DNA from: UBA11090 sp035560555
GTDB taxonomy: Bacteria; Spirochaetota; Spirochaetia; Treponematales; Rectinemataceae
NCBI GenBank assembly: GCA_035560555.1
Contig: DATMZF010000030.1
Location: 48,566-112,565, forward strand
Direction of reading: 5' to 3'
Length of the DNA: 64,000 nt
Shown here piece by piece: positions 10,195 through 18,832 of this stretch. Under the pieces are notes generated by a model. That model did not search any database, was not told the origin of the DNA, and was given only the letters and a program-made list of their open reading frames with translations. The position numbers and the translations under genes were made by a program. The first letter of the stretch is position 1. The number at the start of each line of letters is the position of its first letter.

Positions 10195-11073
10195 TTAGTT
10201 TCTGGGAAAATACTCCCTGTGATATCCCTGGAGGGCCTCTTCCTCGATGTGCGTATAGATCTGGGTCGTTGAAATGTCGGAGTGCCCCAAAAGTTCCTGC
10301 ACCGTCCTCAGGTCGGCGCCGCCAGCCAAAAGATGCGTCGCGAAGCTGTGCCTGAACGTATGCACCTTCGCCGAAACCCCAGACAGGGTCCTGATCCCCG
10401 AAAAGCGTTTCCAGATTCCCTTTCGGGATATGCCCTCGCCTTCCTGGTTGAGAAAAACGAGATTGGACTTCTTTCGCTTCTCCAGATGAGGCCTGGCTTC
10501 CTTTATGTATTTTTCCAGCCAGTGGTGAGCCTCGTCGCCGAAGGGCACGATCCGCTCCTTCTTCCTTTTCCCGAGAACGCGCAGGAGCCTTTCCTTCAGG
10601 AAGAGCCTGTCAAAGGACAGATTCGACGCCTCGGAAATCCTCAAGCCGCAGGAATAGATCAGCTCGAAGAGCGCCCTGTCCCTGATGCCATTGGGCGTCG
10701 AAAGATCGATGCTCGCGAGGAACTTGTCCACTTCCTCGGGCTGAAGCACGTCGGGTAGGGTCCTCTCCTGCCTCGGCGTCCTTATGAGGAGAGAAGGGTC
10801 GTCGCCGCGAAGTCCCTCGAGCTTCATGAATTTATAGGCCGCGTGGACGCTCGCCACGATCCTGGCCATCGTCGTCCTCGAGAGCCCCTTTTCGTGCCTC
10901 CAGACGAGGAAGCAGAGCAGATCCTCGCCGGTGGCCGTCAAAGGCTCTTTCCCCTGTCCCGCAAGGAACCCCTCCAGCTTGTCCAGTTCGCGGAGGTAGG
11001 CTTCGGCGGTGAGCGCCGAGCGCTTGCGCACGAGCAGAAGATGAGCCCTGAAACGGGCGCCCAGTTCGGTCAC
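10195..11073 (-). CDS. xerD: Tyrosine recombinase XerD
   Basis: 292 residues with the full catalytic set: Arg in CGLRISE, Lys in GKRKKER, His-x-x-Arg in HTFRHSFAT, His in LGHSD and Tyr in QIYTHI. It starts at GTG, which overlaps the ftsZ stop as GTGA (11070-11073), implying translational coupling. It is the likely partner of the XerC four genes downstream. Which of the two is C or D is an inference from gene order. Confidence 0.9.
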   Translation of the reverse strand: MTELGARFRAHLLLVRKRSALTAEAYLRELDKLEGFLAGQGKEPLTATGEDLLCFLVWRHEKGLSRTTMARIVASVHAAYKFMKLEGLRGDDPSLLIRTPRQERTLPDVLQPEEVDKFLASIDLSTPNGIRDRALFELIYSCGLRISEASNLSFDRLFLKERLLRVLGKRKKERIVPFGDEAHHWLEKYIKEARPHLEKRKKSNLVFLNQEGEGISRKGIWKRFSGIRTLSGVSAKVHTFRHSFATHLLAGGADLRTVQELLGHSDISTTQIYTHIEEEALQGYHREYFPRN

Positions 11074-12281
11074 GCCCTCGCTCCCATTCTCTCGGCCTTC
11101 TCCGCGCCGAATTTCTTGTCGCGCAGGATGGTGGGAATGTCGAGCTCGTCGCCGTCAGCGGCGTTCTCGAAGCCGAAGCCCTTGCCGGAACTCATGGCGG
11201 GCTGGGTCATGAGCACGTAATCTTCGGGAGAAACATAGTCGCTCGAAGGTTTGCGGATCTCGGTCTTCGCCCTGAGGATGGCCTTCTGCGTCTCGACTTC
11301 CTTGGGGTCGGGGCGGTGGGGGCCGAATCCCGTCGCGATGACCGTCACCCTGACCTCGTCGTCGATCGCGGGATCGGTGACGAAGCCGGCGATGATATGA
11401 GCCTCTTCGGCGGCCTTTTCCGTGATGAAGTCGACGATTTCCTGGTACTCGATGAGGGAGAAATCCTCGCCGCCCGTGACGTTGACGAGCACGTTCCTGG
11501 CTCCCTCGATCCTGGCGTCCTCGAGAAGGGGGTTGTTCACCGCCTTGCCCGCCGCGTCCATGGCGCGATTCTCACCCGTGCCGACGCCTATGCCCATGAT
11601 GGCGTCGCCCTGCCCCTGCATGACGGTGCGTACGTCGGCGAAGTCGATATTGATATCGCCGGCCAAGGTGATCAGGTCGGAGATGCCCTGTACTCCCTGC
11701 CTCAGCACTTCGTCGGCCAGGAGGAAGGCCTGTTTGATGGGCGTTCGCTTGTCCACGACCCTCAGAAGGTTTTGGTTGGGAATGACGATGACCGTGTCGA
11801 CGGCCTGGCGAAGTTTCTCGAGGCCTTCCTCGGCGATGCGGCCGACGACCTTGCCCTCGAAGGCGAAGGGTTTTGTCACGACGGCGACGGTCAGGGCGCC
11901 CATGTCCCTCGCCGTCTGGGCGATGATGGGAGCGGAGCCGGTGCCGGTGCCGCCGCCCAGGCCCGAGGTGACGAAGACCATGTCGGAGCCGCGCAGGGCC
12001 TGCTCGATCATCTCCCTGTCTTCCATGGCAGCTTTTTCGCCGATCTCTGGTTTTCCGCCGGCGCCGAGCCCCTTCGTGAGCTTCGTGCCGATGCCGAGCT
12101 TGATCTCCGCCTTCGAGCGGCCCAAATCCTGAAGATCGGTGTTCACCGCGATGAACTGCACGTTCTTGAGCCCGCCGGCGATCATCCTGTTCACCGCGTT
12201 GGAACCGCCGCCGCCCGAGCCTATTACCTTGATCACGGTCGGATTGACCGAGCTCTCGTCATCGATGATTTCTATAGCCAT
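11070..12281 (-). CDS. ftsZ: Cell division GTPase FtsZ
   Basis: 403 residues from the ATG at 12281, which has GGAGG about eight bases before it; an in-frame start at 12329 lies inside ftsA and is rejected. The tubulin signature GGGTGTGS, the N-terminal nucleotide loop GSGGGGSNAVNRM and the T7 loop region NIDFADVRTVM are present. The tail holds the conserved C-terminal peptide DIPTILRDKKFG, which in the family binds FtsA and other partners, followed by a short extra basic stretch. FtsZ polymerises at midcell to form the division ring. Confidence 0.98.
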   Translation of the reverse strand: MAIEIIDDESSVNPTVIKVIGSGGGGSNAVNRMIAGGLKNVQFIAVNTDLQDLGRSKAEIKLGIGTKLTKGLGAGGKPEIGEKAAMEDREMIEQALRGSDMVFVTSGLGGGTGTGSAPIIAQTARDMGALTVAVVTKPFAFEGKVVGRIAEEGLEKLRQAVDTVIVIPNQNLLRVVDKRTPIKQAFLLADEVLRQGVQGISDLITLAGDINIDFADVRTVMQGQGDAIMGIGVGTGENRAMDAAGKAVNNPLLEDARIEGARNVLVNVTGGEDFSLIEYQEIVDFITEKAAEEAHIIAGFVTDPAIDDEVRVTVIATGFGPHRPDPKEVETQKAILRAKTEIRKPSSDYVSPEDYVLMTQPAMSSGKGFGFENAADGDELDIPTILRDKKFGAEKAERMGARA

Positions 12282-12297
12282 TTTTTCCCTCCATCGT

Positions 12298-13545
12298 TCA
12301 GATGAATTTATCCTTGAGCCAGGAGACAATTTTTCCCAAATTCGAAGCCCTGGATTTCTCCTTGCGCGCCGCGGGCTGCCCGCGCGAAGGATCCATGGCC
12401 AGCTGGCTGTCGGCTTCGAGAAGCACGAGCCCGACAGCGGTCGCGAACGTCGGATTCCGGTATTCGCTCTCCAGGCCGCCGATCGCGGGCGGCGCGCCGA
12501 GGTGCACGGGCACTTGGAAGACCGACTCGGCCAATTCCCTGGTTCCCGCCATGAGGGAGGCCCCTCCGGAGAGAACGATTCCGGCCTTTATATCCTTCAG
12601 GAAGCCGGCTTTATCCAGCTTTTCCCTCGCCATGAGGAAGATCTCCTCCATACGGGGCTGGACGATGGCGCAGAGTTTCCTCCGCGGTATTTCCGCCGGA
12701 TCCCTACCGCCTATGCCGGGCACAACGATGAGTTCGTCGGGGTCTATGGATTCGAGCCAGCAGGACGCGGCTTCGCGCTTTAAGCGCTCGGCCGATTCCA
12801 TGAGGACGCTCAGCATGATCGATATATCGTTGGTGACCTGCATCCCGCCGGCCGGTATGGCCGAGGTGTACCAGGGTTCGCCGTCGCGGAACACCATGAG
12901 ATCGGTAGTCCCGCCGCCGATATCCATAAGGAGGCAGCCGAGGTCGCGCTCATCGTCGGAGAGCACCGATCGCGCCGCGGCGAGACTTCCGAGAACGCGG
13001 CGATCGGGCTTGTACCCGGCGCGGTTCACGCATTTGGCCATGTTCTGGGTCGTCGTCACCGAACTCGTGATGATGTGCACTTCGGACTCGAGACGGACGC
13101 CCATCATATGCAGGGGGTCGCGGATGCCGCGCTGCGCGTCGACGGTGTAGGTCTGGGGTATCACATGGAGGATTTCCCTGTCCATGGGTATGGAGACCGC
13201 CTTGGCGGCTTCATGCACCCGCGCTATGTCGTCGGCGGTTATCTCGCGGCCCTTGCCCGCCACAGCCACCACGCCTTTCGAGTTGAGACTCTCGATGTTC
13301 GCGCCCGATATGCCCAGGACGCAGGAGTGTATCTCGCGCCCCGACATGAGTTCGGCCGACTCTATCGCCGAAGTCACCGAGGACAAGGTCGCCTCGATAT
13401 TGAGGACGACGCCCCTGCGCAGGCCCGTCGATGGGGCTACGCCCACGCCGATGATTTCGAGCTGGTCCTCTTCGTTAAAATCCCCGACCACGGCCCGCGT
13501 CGACGTAGTGCCGATGTCGAGACCGACGATGAAGGTGTCAGTCAG
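12298..13545 (-). CDS. ftsA: Cell division protein FtsA, apparently initiated at CTG
   Basis: The actin fold is clear: phosphate loops DIGTT and DIGGGTTDL, and the C-terminal amphipathic membrane anchor (GKIVSWLKDKFI). FtsA tethers FtsZ to the membrane. The first ATG/GTG/TTG in frame is GTG at 13491, but it would remove the first beta strand and the DIGTT ATP loop. The reading frame upstream encodes a normal FtsA N-terminus (TDTFIVGLDIGTT) and is closed by TAG a short way further up. The only plausible start is CTG at 13545, six bases after GGAGG (13552-13556), giving 415 residues. It overlaps the end of ftsQ by eight bases. Confidence 0.93.
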   Translation of the reverse strand: MTDTFIVGLDIGTTSTRAVVGDFNEEDQLEIIGVGVAPSTGLRRGVVLNIEATLSSVTSAIESAELMSGREIHSCVLGISGANIESLNSKGVVAVAGKGREITADDIARVHEAAKAVSIPMDREILHVIPQTYTVDAQRGIRDPLHMMGVRLESEVHIITSSVTTTQNMAKCVNRAGYKPDRRVLGSLAAARSVLSDDERDLGCLLMDIGGGTTDLMVFRDGEPWYTSAIPAGGMQVTNDISIMLSVLMESAERLKREAASCWLESIDPDELIVVPGIGGRDPAEIPRRKLCAIVQPRMEEIFLMAREKLDKAGFLKDIKAGIVLSGGASLMAGTRELAESVFQVPVHLGAPPAIGGLESEYRNPTFATAVGLVLLEADSQLAMDPSRGQPAARKEKSRASNLGKIVSWLKDKFI

Positions 13546-14731
13546 CTTGTGCCTCCTTTGTCCTATACACGATGGTGCCGGTGCGGAAGTCTATCTCCTC
13601 GATCTTCTCCGCCCCCTGTCTGCTGGCCAGAATGTCCAGGACCAGCAGCGCCGATCCGAGATTCTTGCTCGTGAGCCTCGCGGGCATCCGTATAGGAACC
13701 GATCTTCCGGTAGGGAACAGGAGAAGTTCCGCCTCGGAATCGGAAATCTTTTCCACTTTTATTTCCGAAAAAGCCTCGAGGGGCGAAGGGCTGCCCTTCG
13801 CTATCTCGGCGATGTCGCCCAATAGCGGCCTCAGGAACTCGGGGAGCCTCTGCCCCGGCACGAAACGCTCGAAGCGTATGCCCGAGAGGACGGGAAGCCT
13901 CGCCGCCGCCGCGATGGAATCCATGTAGGCGAACGCCACTCCCTCTTCGTCGACGGCGATGGATTTCGTGCCGATTTCCTCGTTGACGAGAACGCAGGCC
14001 ACGGCCTTCCTCTCCACGAGATTGACAATGAGCTGATCGGGAAAGGCCCGCCTCACCTTGACGGAAGCGATCTTCGGATTGGCGAGGATGCGCGCTTCCA
14101 TGGCGGGAACATCGGCATTCACCAGATTGATGTCGGGGCTGAGGAGAAGAGCGTCGGTTATTTCCTTCTCTGTCGTGTTGAACATTCCGTTCACCGATAC
14201 CTTGTTCACCCTCGTGACTTCCGGAACCGAGAGATAGAGCCCCACCCCCATGGCGATGAGAAGAATGAAGGCGATCATCAGCTTGGCGTTGTCGCTCAGC
14301 CGCCCTTCCCCGCTTTTTTCCGCCAGGCGCTCCCTGTCCGAGAGCGTCTTCGCTATGGAAACCGCTTTCTGGTCGTAGAGCTTCCTGGGTTTCTGCTTCG
14401 ATCGGGTCAGTCCGGGGCTATCGGCCTCAGCGCGGTTACCGCTCCGGCCCAGCGATTCCGACCTCAGGTCATTCAGCGGCGCCGAGGGGGCGAAATTTCT
14501 CGCGGCGGGATGAGCGGCCCTCCCGGAAGCTCCGGCGAGCGCCGTTTCGCGGCGCGCCGTGCTCCGCTCCAGATAAGAGGTTTTCTCCATATTCTCGGCG
14601 CTTCTCGCCGCGGCGGCGGTCTTTTTGGCGCCGTCGGGGCGGGTTTCCGAGACCGACACGTCGCGCAGGGCCTTGGACGCCGGATAGGCGGCGCCCGTTC
14701 TCGGTTTCGTCAATGACAGCAGTTCAGCCAT
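13538..14731 (-). CDS. ftsQ: Cell division protein FtsQ/DivIB
   Basis: 397 residues. A long hydrophilic, Ala/Arg/Ser-rich N-terminal region (about 1-148) is presumably cytoplasmic and disordered. One membrane helix follows (about 151-169), then a POTRA-like domain (VNKVSVNGMFNTTEKE...) and a beta domain outside the membrane. FtsQ connects the early and late divisome. The cytoplasmic region is much longer than the roughly 25 residues of E. coli FtsQ. Start overlaps the ftsW stop by eight bases; the stop region contains the CTG start of ftsA. Confidence 0.9.
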   Translation of the reverse strand: MAELLSLTKPRTGAAYPASKALRDVSVSETRPDGAKKTAAAARSAENMEKTSYLERSTARRETALAGASGRAAHPAARNFAPSAPLNDLRSESLGRSGNRAEADSPGLTRSKQKPRKLYDQKAVSIAKTLSDRERLAEKSGEGRLSDNAKLMIAFILLIAMGVGLYLSVPEVTRVNKVSVNGMFNTTEKEITDALLLSPDINLVNADVPAMEARILANPKIASVKVRRAFPDQLIVNLVERKAVACVLVNEEIGTKSIAVDEEGVAFAYMDSIAAAARLPVLSGIRFERFVPGQRLPEFLRPLLGDIAEIAKGSPSPLEAFSEIKVEKISDSEAELLLFPTGRSVPIRMPARLTSKNLGSALLVLDILASRQGAEKIEEIDFRTGTIVYRTKEAQAD

Positions 14732-15908
14732 TGCCGTTTCCTCCAGAAATCCGCGCCGATTCGGACGAGGATACGGCCGAAAAGCCGGTATCCTTGAGCG
14801 CGTTCAGAATGAGTCCGCCTGCCAGGGCGGTGGAAAGGAGCGAAGAGCCGCCGGCCGAAAAGAAGGGAAGCGCGATGCCGGTGGCGGGCAGGAAACCGGA
14901 GACGACGCCCAGGTTGACGAGAAACTGCAGCGAAAGGAGACAGAGCAAGCCCATCGCGAGGAGATAGCGGAAACCTTCCCTGCCCCTGGTGACGCGTATC
15001 ACGGCGATGACGAGGAAAATCCAGCAGGCGAAAACCGCCGCGACGCCGAGAAGCCCCATCTCTTCGGCGAAGGCCGCGAACACGAAGTCGGACTGTATTT
15101 CAGGAATGGAAGACAGCTTTCTCGTGCCCAGCCCAAGACCCTTGCCCCAGAGGCCGCCCGACATGATGGCGCGGATGGAATTCTGGACCTGGTAGTTCAT
15201 GCCGTGGGGATCATAGTCGGGAATGATGAAACCCAGCACGCGGATGAGGCGGTATTCGGAGGAAGTGATCATGAGAAAGACGGCTGGCACCGCCAGAATG
15301 AGCGTGCCGAGAAAAAATCGCAGTGGCGTGCCGGCGAACCAGAATACCGAAAGGGCGGCCACCAGGGCCAGCATGGAGGTCGAAAAATCATCCTGAAGGA
15401 AGACGATGGCGCAGCCGAGGACGACGACCAGAAACGGGAATATCGCCTCACCCGCCGTGTTCCTGATCGTCTGGTTCTTCTTGTCGAGAATGTGCGCGGC
15501 ATAGAAGATGCTGACAGGCTTCCAGAGTTCGGAAGGCTGGAAATTCGTGAAAACGAGGTTGATCCAGCGCCTTCCGCCGTTGATCTCGACGCCTATGCCG
15601 GGGAGGAATGGCAGCGTGAGCGAGACGATGGAGGCGATGGCGAATAACCCGGCGAGGTTTCTCAGCCAGTCCAGGGAGACGATGGACGCCGCCATGAACA
15701 CGAGGATAGCGGGGAGGAGGAAAATAGCCTGCCTGACCGCGAAGTAGCTCGCGCCTTTCCCCATCTTCACGCCATAGCCCGAGGAGGCCGACCACATCGC
15801 GACGAAGCCGATGACGGCCAGCGCCGCGAAGGATCCGGCGAATCCCGATTCGGGATGCCGCGATGTCCGGCCCTCGGCCGCGAACTCATGAAGCGGTTTC
15901 ATTCCCAT
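14724..15908 (-). CDS. ftsW: FtsW, septal peptidoglycan glycosyltransferase (SEDS family)
   Basis: 394 residues with about ten hydrophobic segments. SEDS motifs are present: NGGRRWINL, NFQPSELWK, FLQDDFSTS (with the conserved Asp) and, near the end, LPATGIALPFFSAGGSS. FtsW polymerises lipid II at the septum together with a class B PBP, which is not in this cluster. Assigned FtsW rather than RodA from its place between mraY and ftsQ. Three bases separate it from mraY. Confidence 0.93.
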   Translation of the reverse strand: MGMKPLHEFAAEGRTSRHPESGFAGSFAALAVIGFVAMWSASSGYGVKMGKGASYFAVRQAIFLLPAILVFMAASIVSLDWLRNLAGLFAIASIVSLTLPFLPGIGVEINGGRRWINLVFTNFQPSELWKPVSIFYAAHILDKKNQTIRNTAGEAIFPFLVVVLGCAIVFLQDDFSTSMLALVAALSVFWFAGTPLRFFLGTLILAVPAVFLMITSSEYRLIRVLGFIIPDYDPHGMNYQVQNSIRAIMSGGLWGKGLGLGTRKLSSIPEIQSDFVFAAFAEEMGLLGVAAVFACWIFLVIAVIRVTRGREGFRYLLAMGLLCLLSLQFLVNLGVVSGFLPATGIALPFFSAGGSSLLSTALAGGLILNALKDTGFSAVSSSESARISGGNGNG

Positions 15909-15911
15909 GCC

Positions 15912-16994
15912 CTACTGAATCTTCAGCGTCGAAAGCGCCAGAAGCGCGAACATGCCGCCCATTATCCAGAAACGGACGACAACCTTGGTCTCTTTCTGCC
16001 CCGCGAGCTCGTAATGATGGTGGAGCGGAGCCATGCGGAAAAGCCGCTTTCCTTTCGTGGCCTTGAAATAGAGTATCTGGAGCATCACCGACCCGAGTTC
16101 CATCACGAACACGCCGCCGATGAGGAGAAGGAGGATTTCCTTCTTGACGATGAGCGAGAGAACGCCGAGCACGCCGCCGAGGGCGAGCGATCCCGCGTCT
16201 CCCATGAAGACTTCCGCGGGGTGGGAATTGAACCAGAGGAAGCCGGTGCAGGCGCCCAACAGGGCCAGGTTGAAGACAGTCAGTTCGCCGGCGCCCTTCA
16301 CGTAGGGAATCTTGAGGTAGGAGGCCCAGTCGGCGCGCCCGCTCACATAGGTGAGGATGGAGAAGGCCAACACCGCCATGATGACGAGACCGGTGGCGAG
16401 GCCATCGAGGCCGTCGGTGATGTTCACCGCGTTGGACCAGGCGGTGACATAAATCATCGCCACGGGAATCCAGAAGACCCCCAAGTCGAGGATATGGTTC
16501 TTAAAGAAGGGAATATACACTTTCGTGGCGTTCTCGCCGCCTATCAGATAGAGCCCCACGACGGCGACCATGGAAACGAGGAACTGCATGCCCAGCTTCC
16601 GGACCGCCGAGAGTCCGTCGGAATTGCGTTTCTTGATCTTGAGGAGATCGTCTGCGGTGCCCACGGCGCCAAAACCGAGAAGCGAAAAGAGGACGATCCA
16701 TGTCAGCGGGTTCCGTATATCCTGCCACAGGAAAACGGAGATCGCCACGCCGGCGATTATGAGGATGCCGCCCATCGTGGGTGTGCCCGTCTTCGCCAGG
16801 TGGCTCTGGGGTCCGTCCAGTCTGACGGACTGCCCGAACTTGAGGATCCGCAACCTCTTGATCACGGCGGGTCCGAAGAGAAAGACGATGAGAAGGGCCG
16901 TTATGGCAGCGTAGACCGACCTGAAGGTCAGGTAGCGGAAAATATTGAAGGGTGAAAAATATTTCACGAGCGGAAGCAACAGTTCACGAAGCAT
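15912..16994 (-). CDS. mraY: Phospho-N-acetylmuramoyl-pentapeptide transferase MraY
   Basis: About 360 residues with ten predicted membrane helices. It carries the family motifs PTMGG, GTADDLLK, NAVNITDGLDGLA, EVFMGDAGSL and the MAPLHHHYE loop. MraY joins UDP-MurNAc-pentapeptide to undecaprenyl phosphate to form lipid I. Three starts lie close together; ATG at 16994 is chosen because a GGGGG ribosome site is six bases upstream and the protein then begins MLRELLLPL as in relatives. The start overlaps murF by 11 bases. Confidence 0.96.
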   Translation of the reverse strand: MLRELLLPLVKYFSPFNIFRYLTFRSVYAAITALLIVFLFGPAVIKRLRILKFGQSVRLDGPQSHLAKTGTPTMGGILIIAGVAISVFLWQDIRNPLTWIVLFSLLGFGAVGTADDLLKIKKRNSDGLSAVRKLGMQFLVSMVAVVGLYLIGGENATKVYIPFFKNHILDLGVFWIPVAMIYVTAWSNAVNITDGLDGLATGLVIMAVLAFSILTYVSGRADWASYLKIPYVKGAGELTVFNLALLGACTGFLWFNSHPAEVFMGDAGSLALGGVLGVLSLIVKKEILLLLIGGVFVMELGSVMLQILYFKATKGKRLFRMAPLHHHYELAGQKETKVVVRFWIMGGMFALLALSTLKIQ

Positions 16995-18489
16995 GGACAT
17001 CCCCCTTCGTTCCGGTCGGGTCAGCCGATCCGACATCGTTCACAAGGCCCGCGTCGAAGAGCGCCGCGGTGAAGCGTTCGAGGGCAAGACCGCGGGAAGC
17101 CTTCGCCAGAACGAGATCGCCATCCTTCAGATAGCCGAGGACGGCGGACTTGAGCGACTCGATATCGCTGGTATGAAAAATGACCCTTCCCGGACGTCCG
17201 CCCGCGGAACGGGCGTTCGCGGCGGCTATCGCGGCATGATAGCTGTCCTCCGCTTCGTCGCCGAAGAAGAAAAGACCGTCGGCGGTCGAGGATTCCGCTC
17301 GTCTGCCCATCGCCGCATGTTCGTCGATCGACGTATCGCCCAGCTCTCGCATCGAACCGAGGACGTAGGCTTTTCTTCCCGCGCACTCGACGGAGTCGCA
17401 GAGATCCATGGCGGCTGCCACGCTGTCCGGATTGGCGTTGTAGCAGTCCCTCACGAGGGAGATTCTTCCTTCAAAGATTTCGGAGCGGCCGAAAAGCGGT
17501 TTCACCGAAGAGAGGCCAGTGGCCACGAGCGCGGGATCGCGTTCCAGATCGGCGGCCACCGAAAGGGCGGCCAGGGCGTTGAGCAGGTTGTGCCTTCCCG
17601 GAAGAGCGAAGGTGAACCGCCGCCCGGCCCAGCCGAGACGCCAGCCGCCGAGGCCAAGGTTCTCGACCTTCTCCAGCCCCACCGTCGAGCGCGGGCCGAA
17701 TTCGGAAATTTTGCCCAAAACGTCGGCCTTCAGAAAATCCTTGTATGGATCGTCTTCCCATACGAAACCGCGCTGCGAACCGCTGAATCTGGAGAAAATC
17801 CTCTTCTTCTCCTCGGCGATGCCTCGTCGGGAGCCGATCATGCCGATATGGGCGGTCCCGATGTTGGTTATGACGGCGATGTCGGGTTCGTAAATGGAGG
17901 CGAGTTCATCCATCTCCCCTCTCCTGTTCATGCCCATTTCAAAAATCCCCACTTTATGGGAAGTCGCGAGGGAGAACATTGAGAGGGCGAGGCCTATATC
18001 GGAATTCAAGTTTCCCTCGCTCATGGCGAGGGTACCGGCCGGGTAGGCTGGAGCGAGAGCGGCGCCGATGCATTCCTTGGTGGTCGTCTTGCCGGAGGAA
18101 CCGGTGACGCCTATGCGCAGAAGGCCCTTCATCCTCCGCCTGTGCTCTCGGGCCAAACCCTGGAGGCCTGCTAGCGGGGATTCGACAAAAATAAAGCACG
18201 AATCGCCAAGGCCGACGTCGCCTAAGCCCGTCGCGGAAGCGGCGGCGAGCGCCATTTCCTTTTTGTCCAGCGCGGCCATCACGCAGGAAGCGCCCTGTCT
18301 CAGCGCCGCGCCGATGAAACCGTGGCCGTCGACGTTGTCGCCGGGCAAGGCCACGAAGAGAGACCCTTTCCCGACTTTCCTGGAATCGGCCACGACGTCG
18401 AGGATCAGGGCATCCAAGTTGCCCCTGCACGCTCCCCCGATCATGCCGGCCGCTTCGCCGGCGGAGAACAGGACTCTCGCTTCAGTCAT
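16984..18489 (-). CDS. murF: UDP-MurNAc-tripeptide--D-Ala-D-Ala ligase MurF
   Basis: 501 residues, slightly longer than E. coli MurF. The Mur ligase domains are visible: an N-terminal substrate domain, the ATP loop GVTGSSGKTTTKE, the central segment NIGTAHIGMIGSR and the C-terminal DCYNANPDS motif. It adds D-Ala-D-Ala to complete the pentapeptide precursor used by MraY next door. The start overlaps ftsL by eight bases. MurE, MurD, MurG and MurC are not encoded in this window. Confidence 0.95.
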   Translation of the reverse strand: MTEARVLFSAGEAAGMIGGACRGNLDALILDVVADSRKVGKGSLFVALPGDNVDGHGFIGAALRQGASCVMAALDKKEMALAAASATGLGDVGLGDSCFIFVESPLAGLQGLAREHRRRMKGLLRIGVTGSSGKTTTKECIGAALAPAYPAGTLAMSEGNLNSDIGLALSMFSLATSHKVGIFEMGMNRRGEMDELASIYEPDIAVITNIGTAHIGMIGSRRGIAEEKKRIFSRFSGSQRGFVWEDDPYKDFLKADVLGKISEFGPRSTVGLEKVENLGLGGWRLGWAGRRFTFALPGRHNLLNALAALSVAADLERDPALVATGLSSVKPLFGRSEIFEGRISLVRDCYNANPDSVAAAMDLCDSVECAGRKAYVLGSMRELGDTSIDEHAAMGRRAESSTADGLFFFGDEAEDSYHAAIAAANARSAGGRPGRVIFHTSDIESLKSAVLGYLKDGDLVLAKASRGLALERFTAALFDAGLVNDVGSADPTGTKGDVHAS

Positions 18490-18832
18490 GGGCGCCGCCC
18501 TCCGCTTTTTTCGCCGAACTCAAGGGAATGCCTCCCGAACCGAGGGTCTTGGAAACGCTATCGCCGGCCGGTGTCAGTTGAATCCTCAGTTTTTCCTCGG
18601 GCAGGGCTTTCTTGAGCCCCAGCCGGCTCGCCATCTCCTGCGTCCTCTCCCTGCTCGAAAGCCTGGCGATTTCCGCCTCGATTTTTCGGTTCTCGGCGAT
18701 CCATGTGGCCTGCTCCTCCTCAAGGGCGCGGGCTTTCGCCGTCAGGTCGGTAAAGCGGCTCGACTGCCAGGCCATGCCCAAGGCGAAAAAGCCGGCCACG
18801 ATGACGAGCGTCCAGAAACGTCCAATTTTCAT
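18482..18832 (-). CDS. ftsL: FtsL-like division protein
   Basis: 116 residues with a short N-terminus, one membrane helix (about 7-23) and a heptad-like coiled coil (about 28-70) containing SRERTQEMASRLGL, the usual end of the FtsL/DivIC coil. FtsL forms a complex with FtsQ and FtsB to activate septal synthesis. Sequence conservation in this family is poor; the call rests on topology and on position between rsmH and murF. ATGA overlap with rsmH. No ftsI follows. Confidence 0.8.
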   Translation of the reverse strand: MKIGRFWTLVIVAGFFALGMAWQSSRFTDLTAKARALEEEQATWIAENRKIEAEIARLSSRERTQEMASRLGLKKALPEEKLRIQLTPAGDSVSKTLGSGGIPLSSAKKAEGGAHD

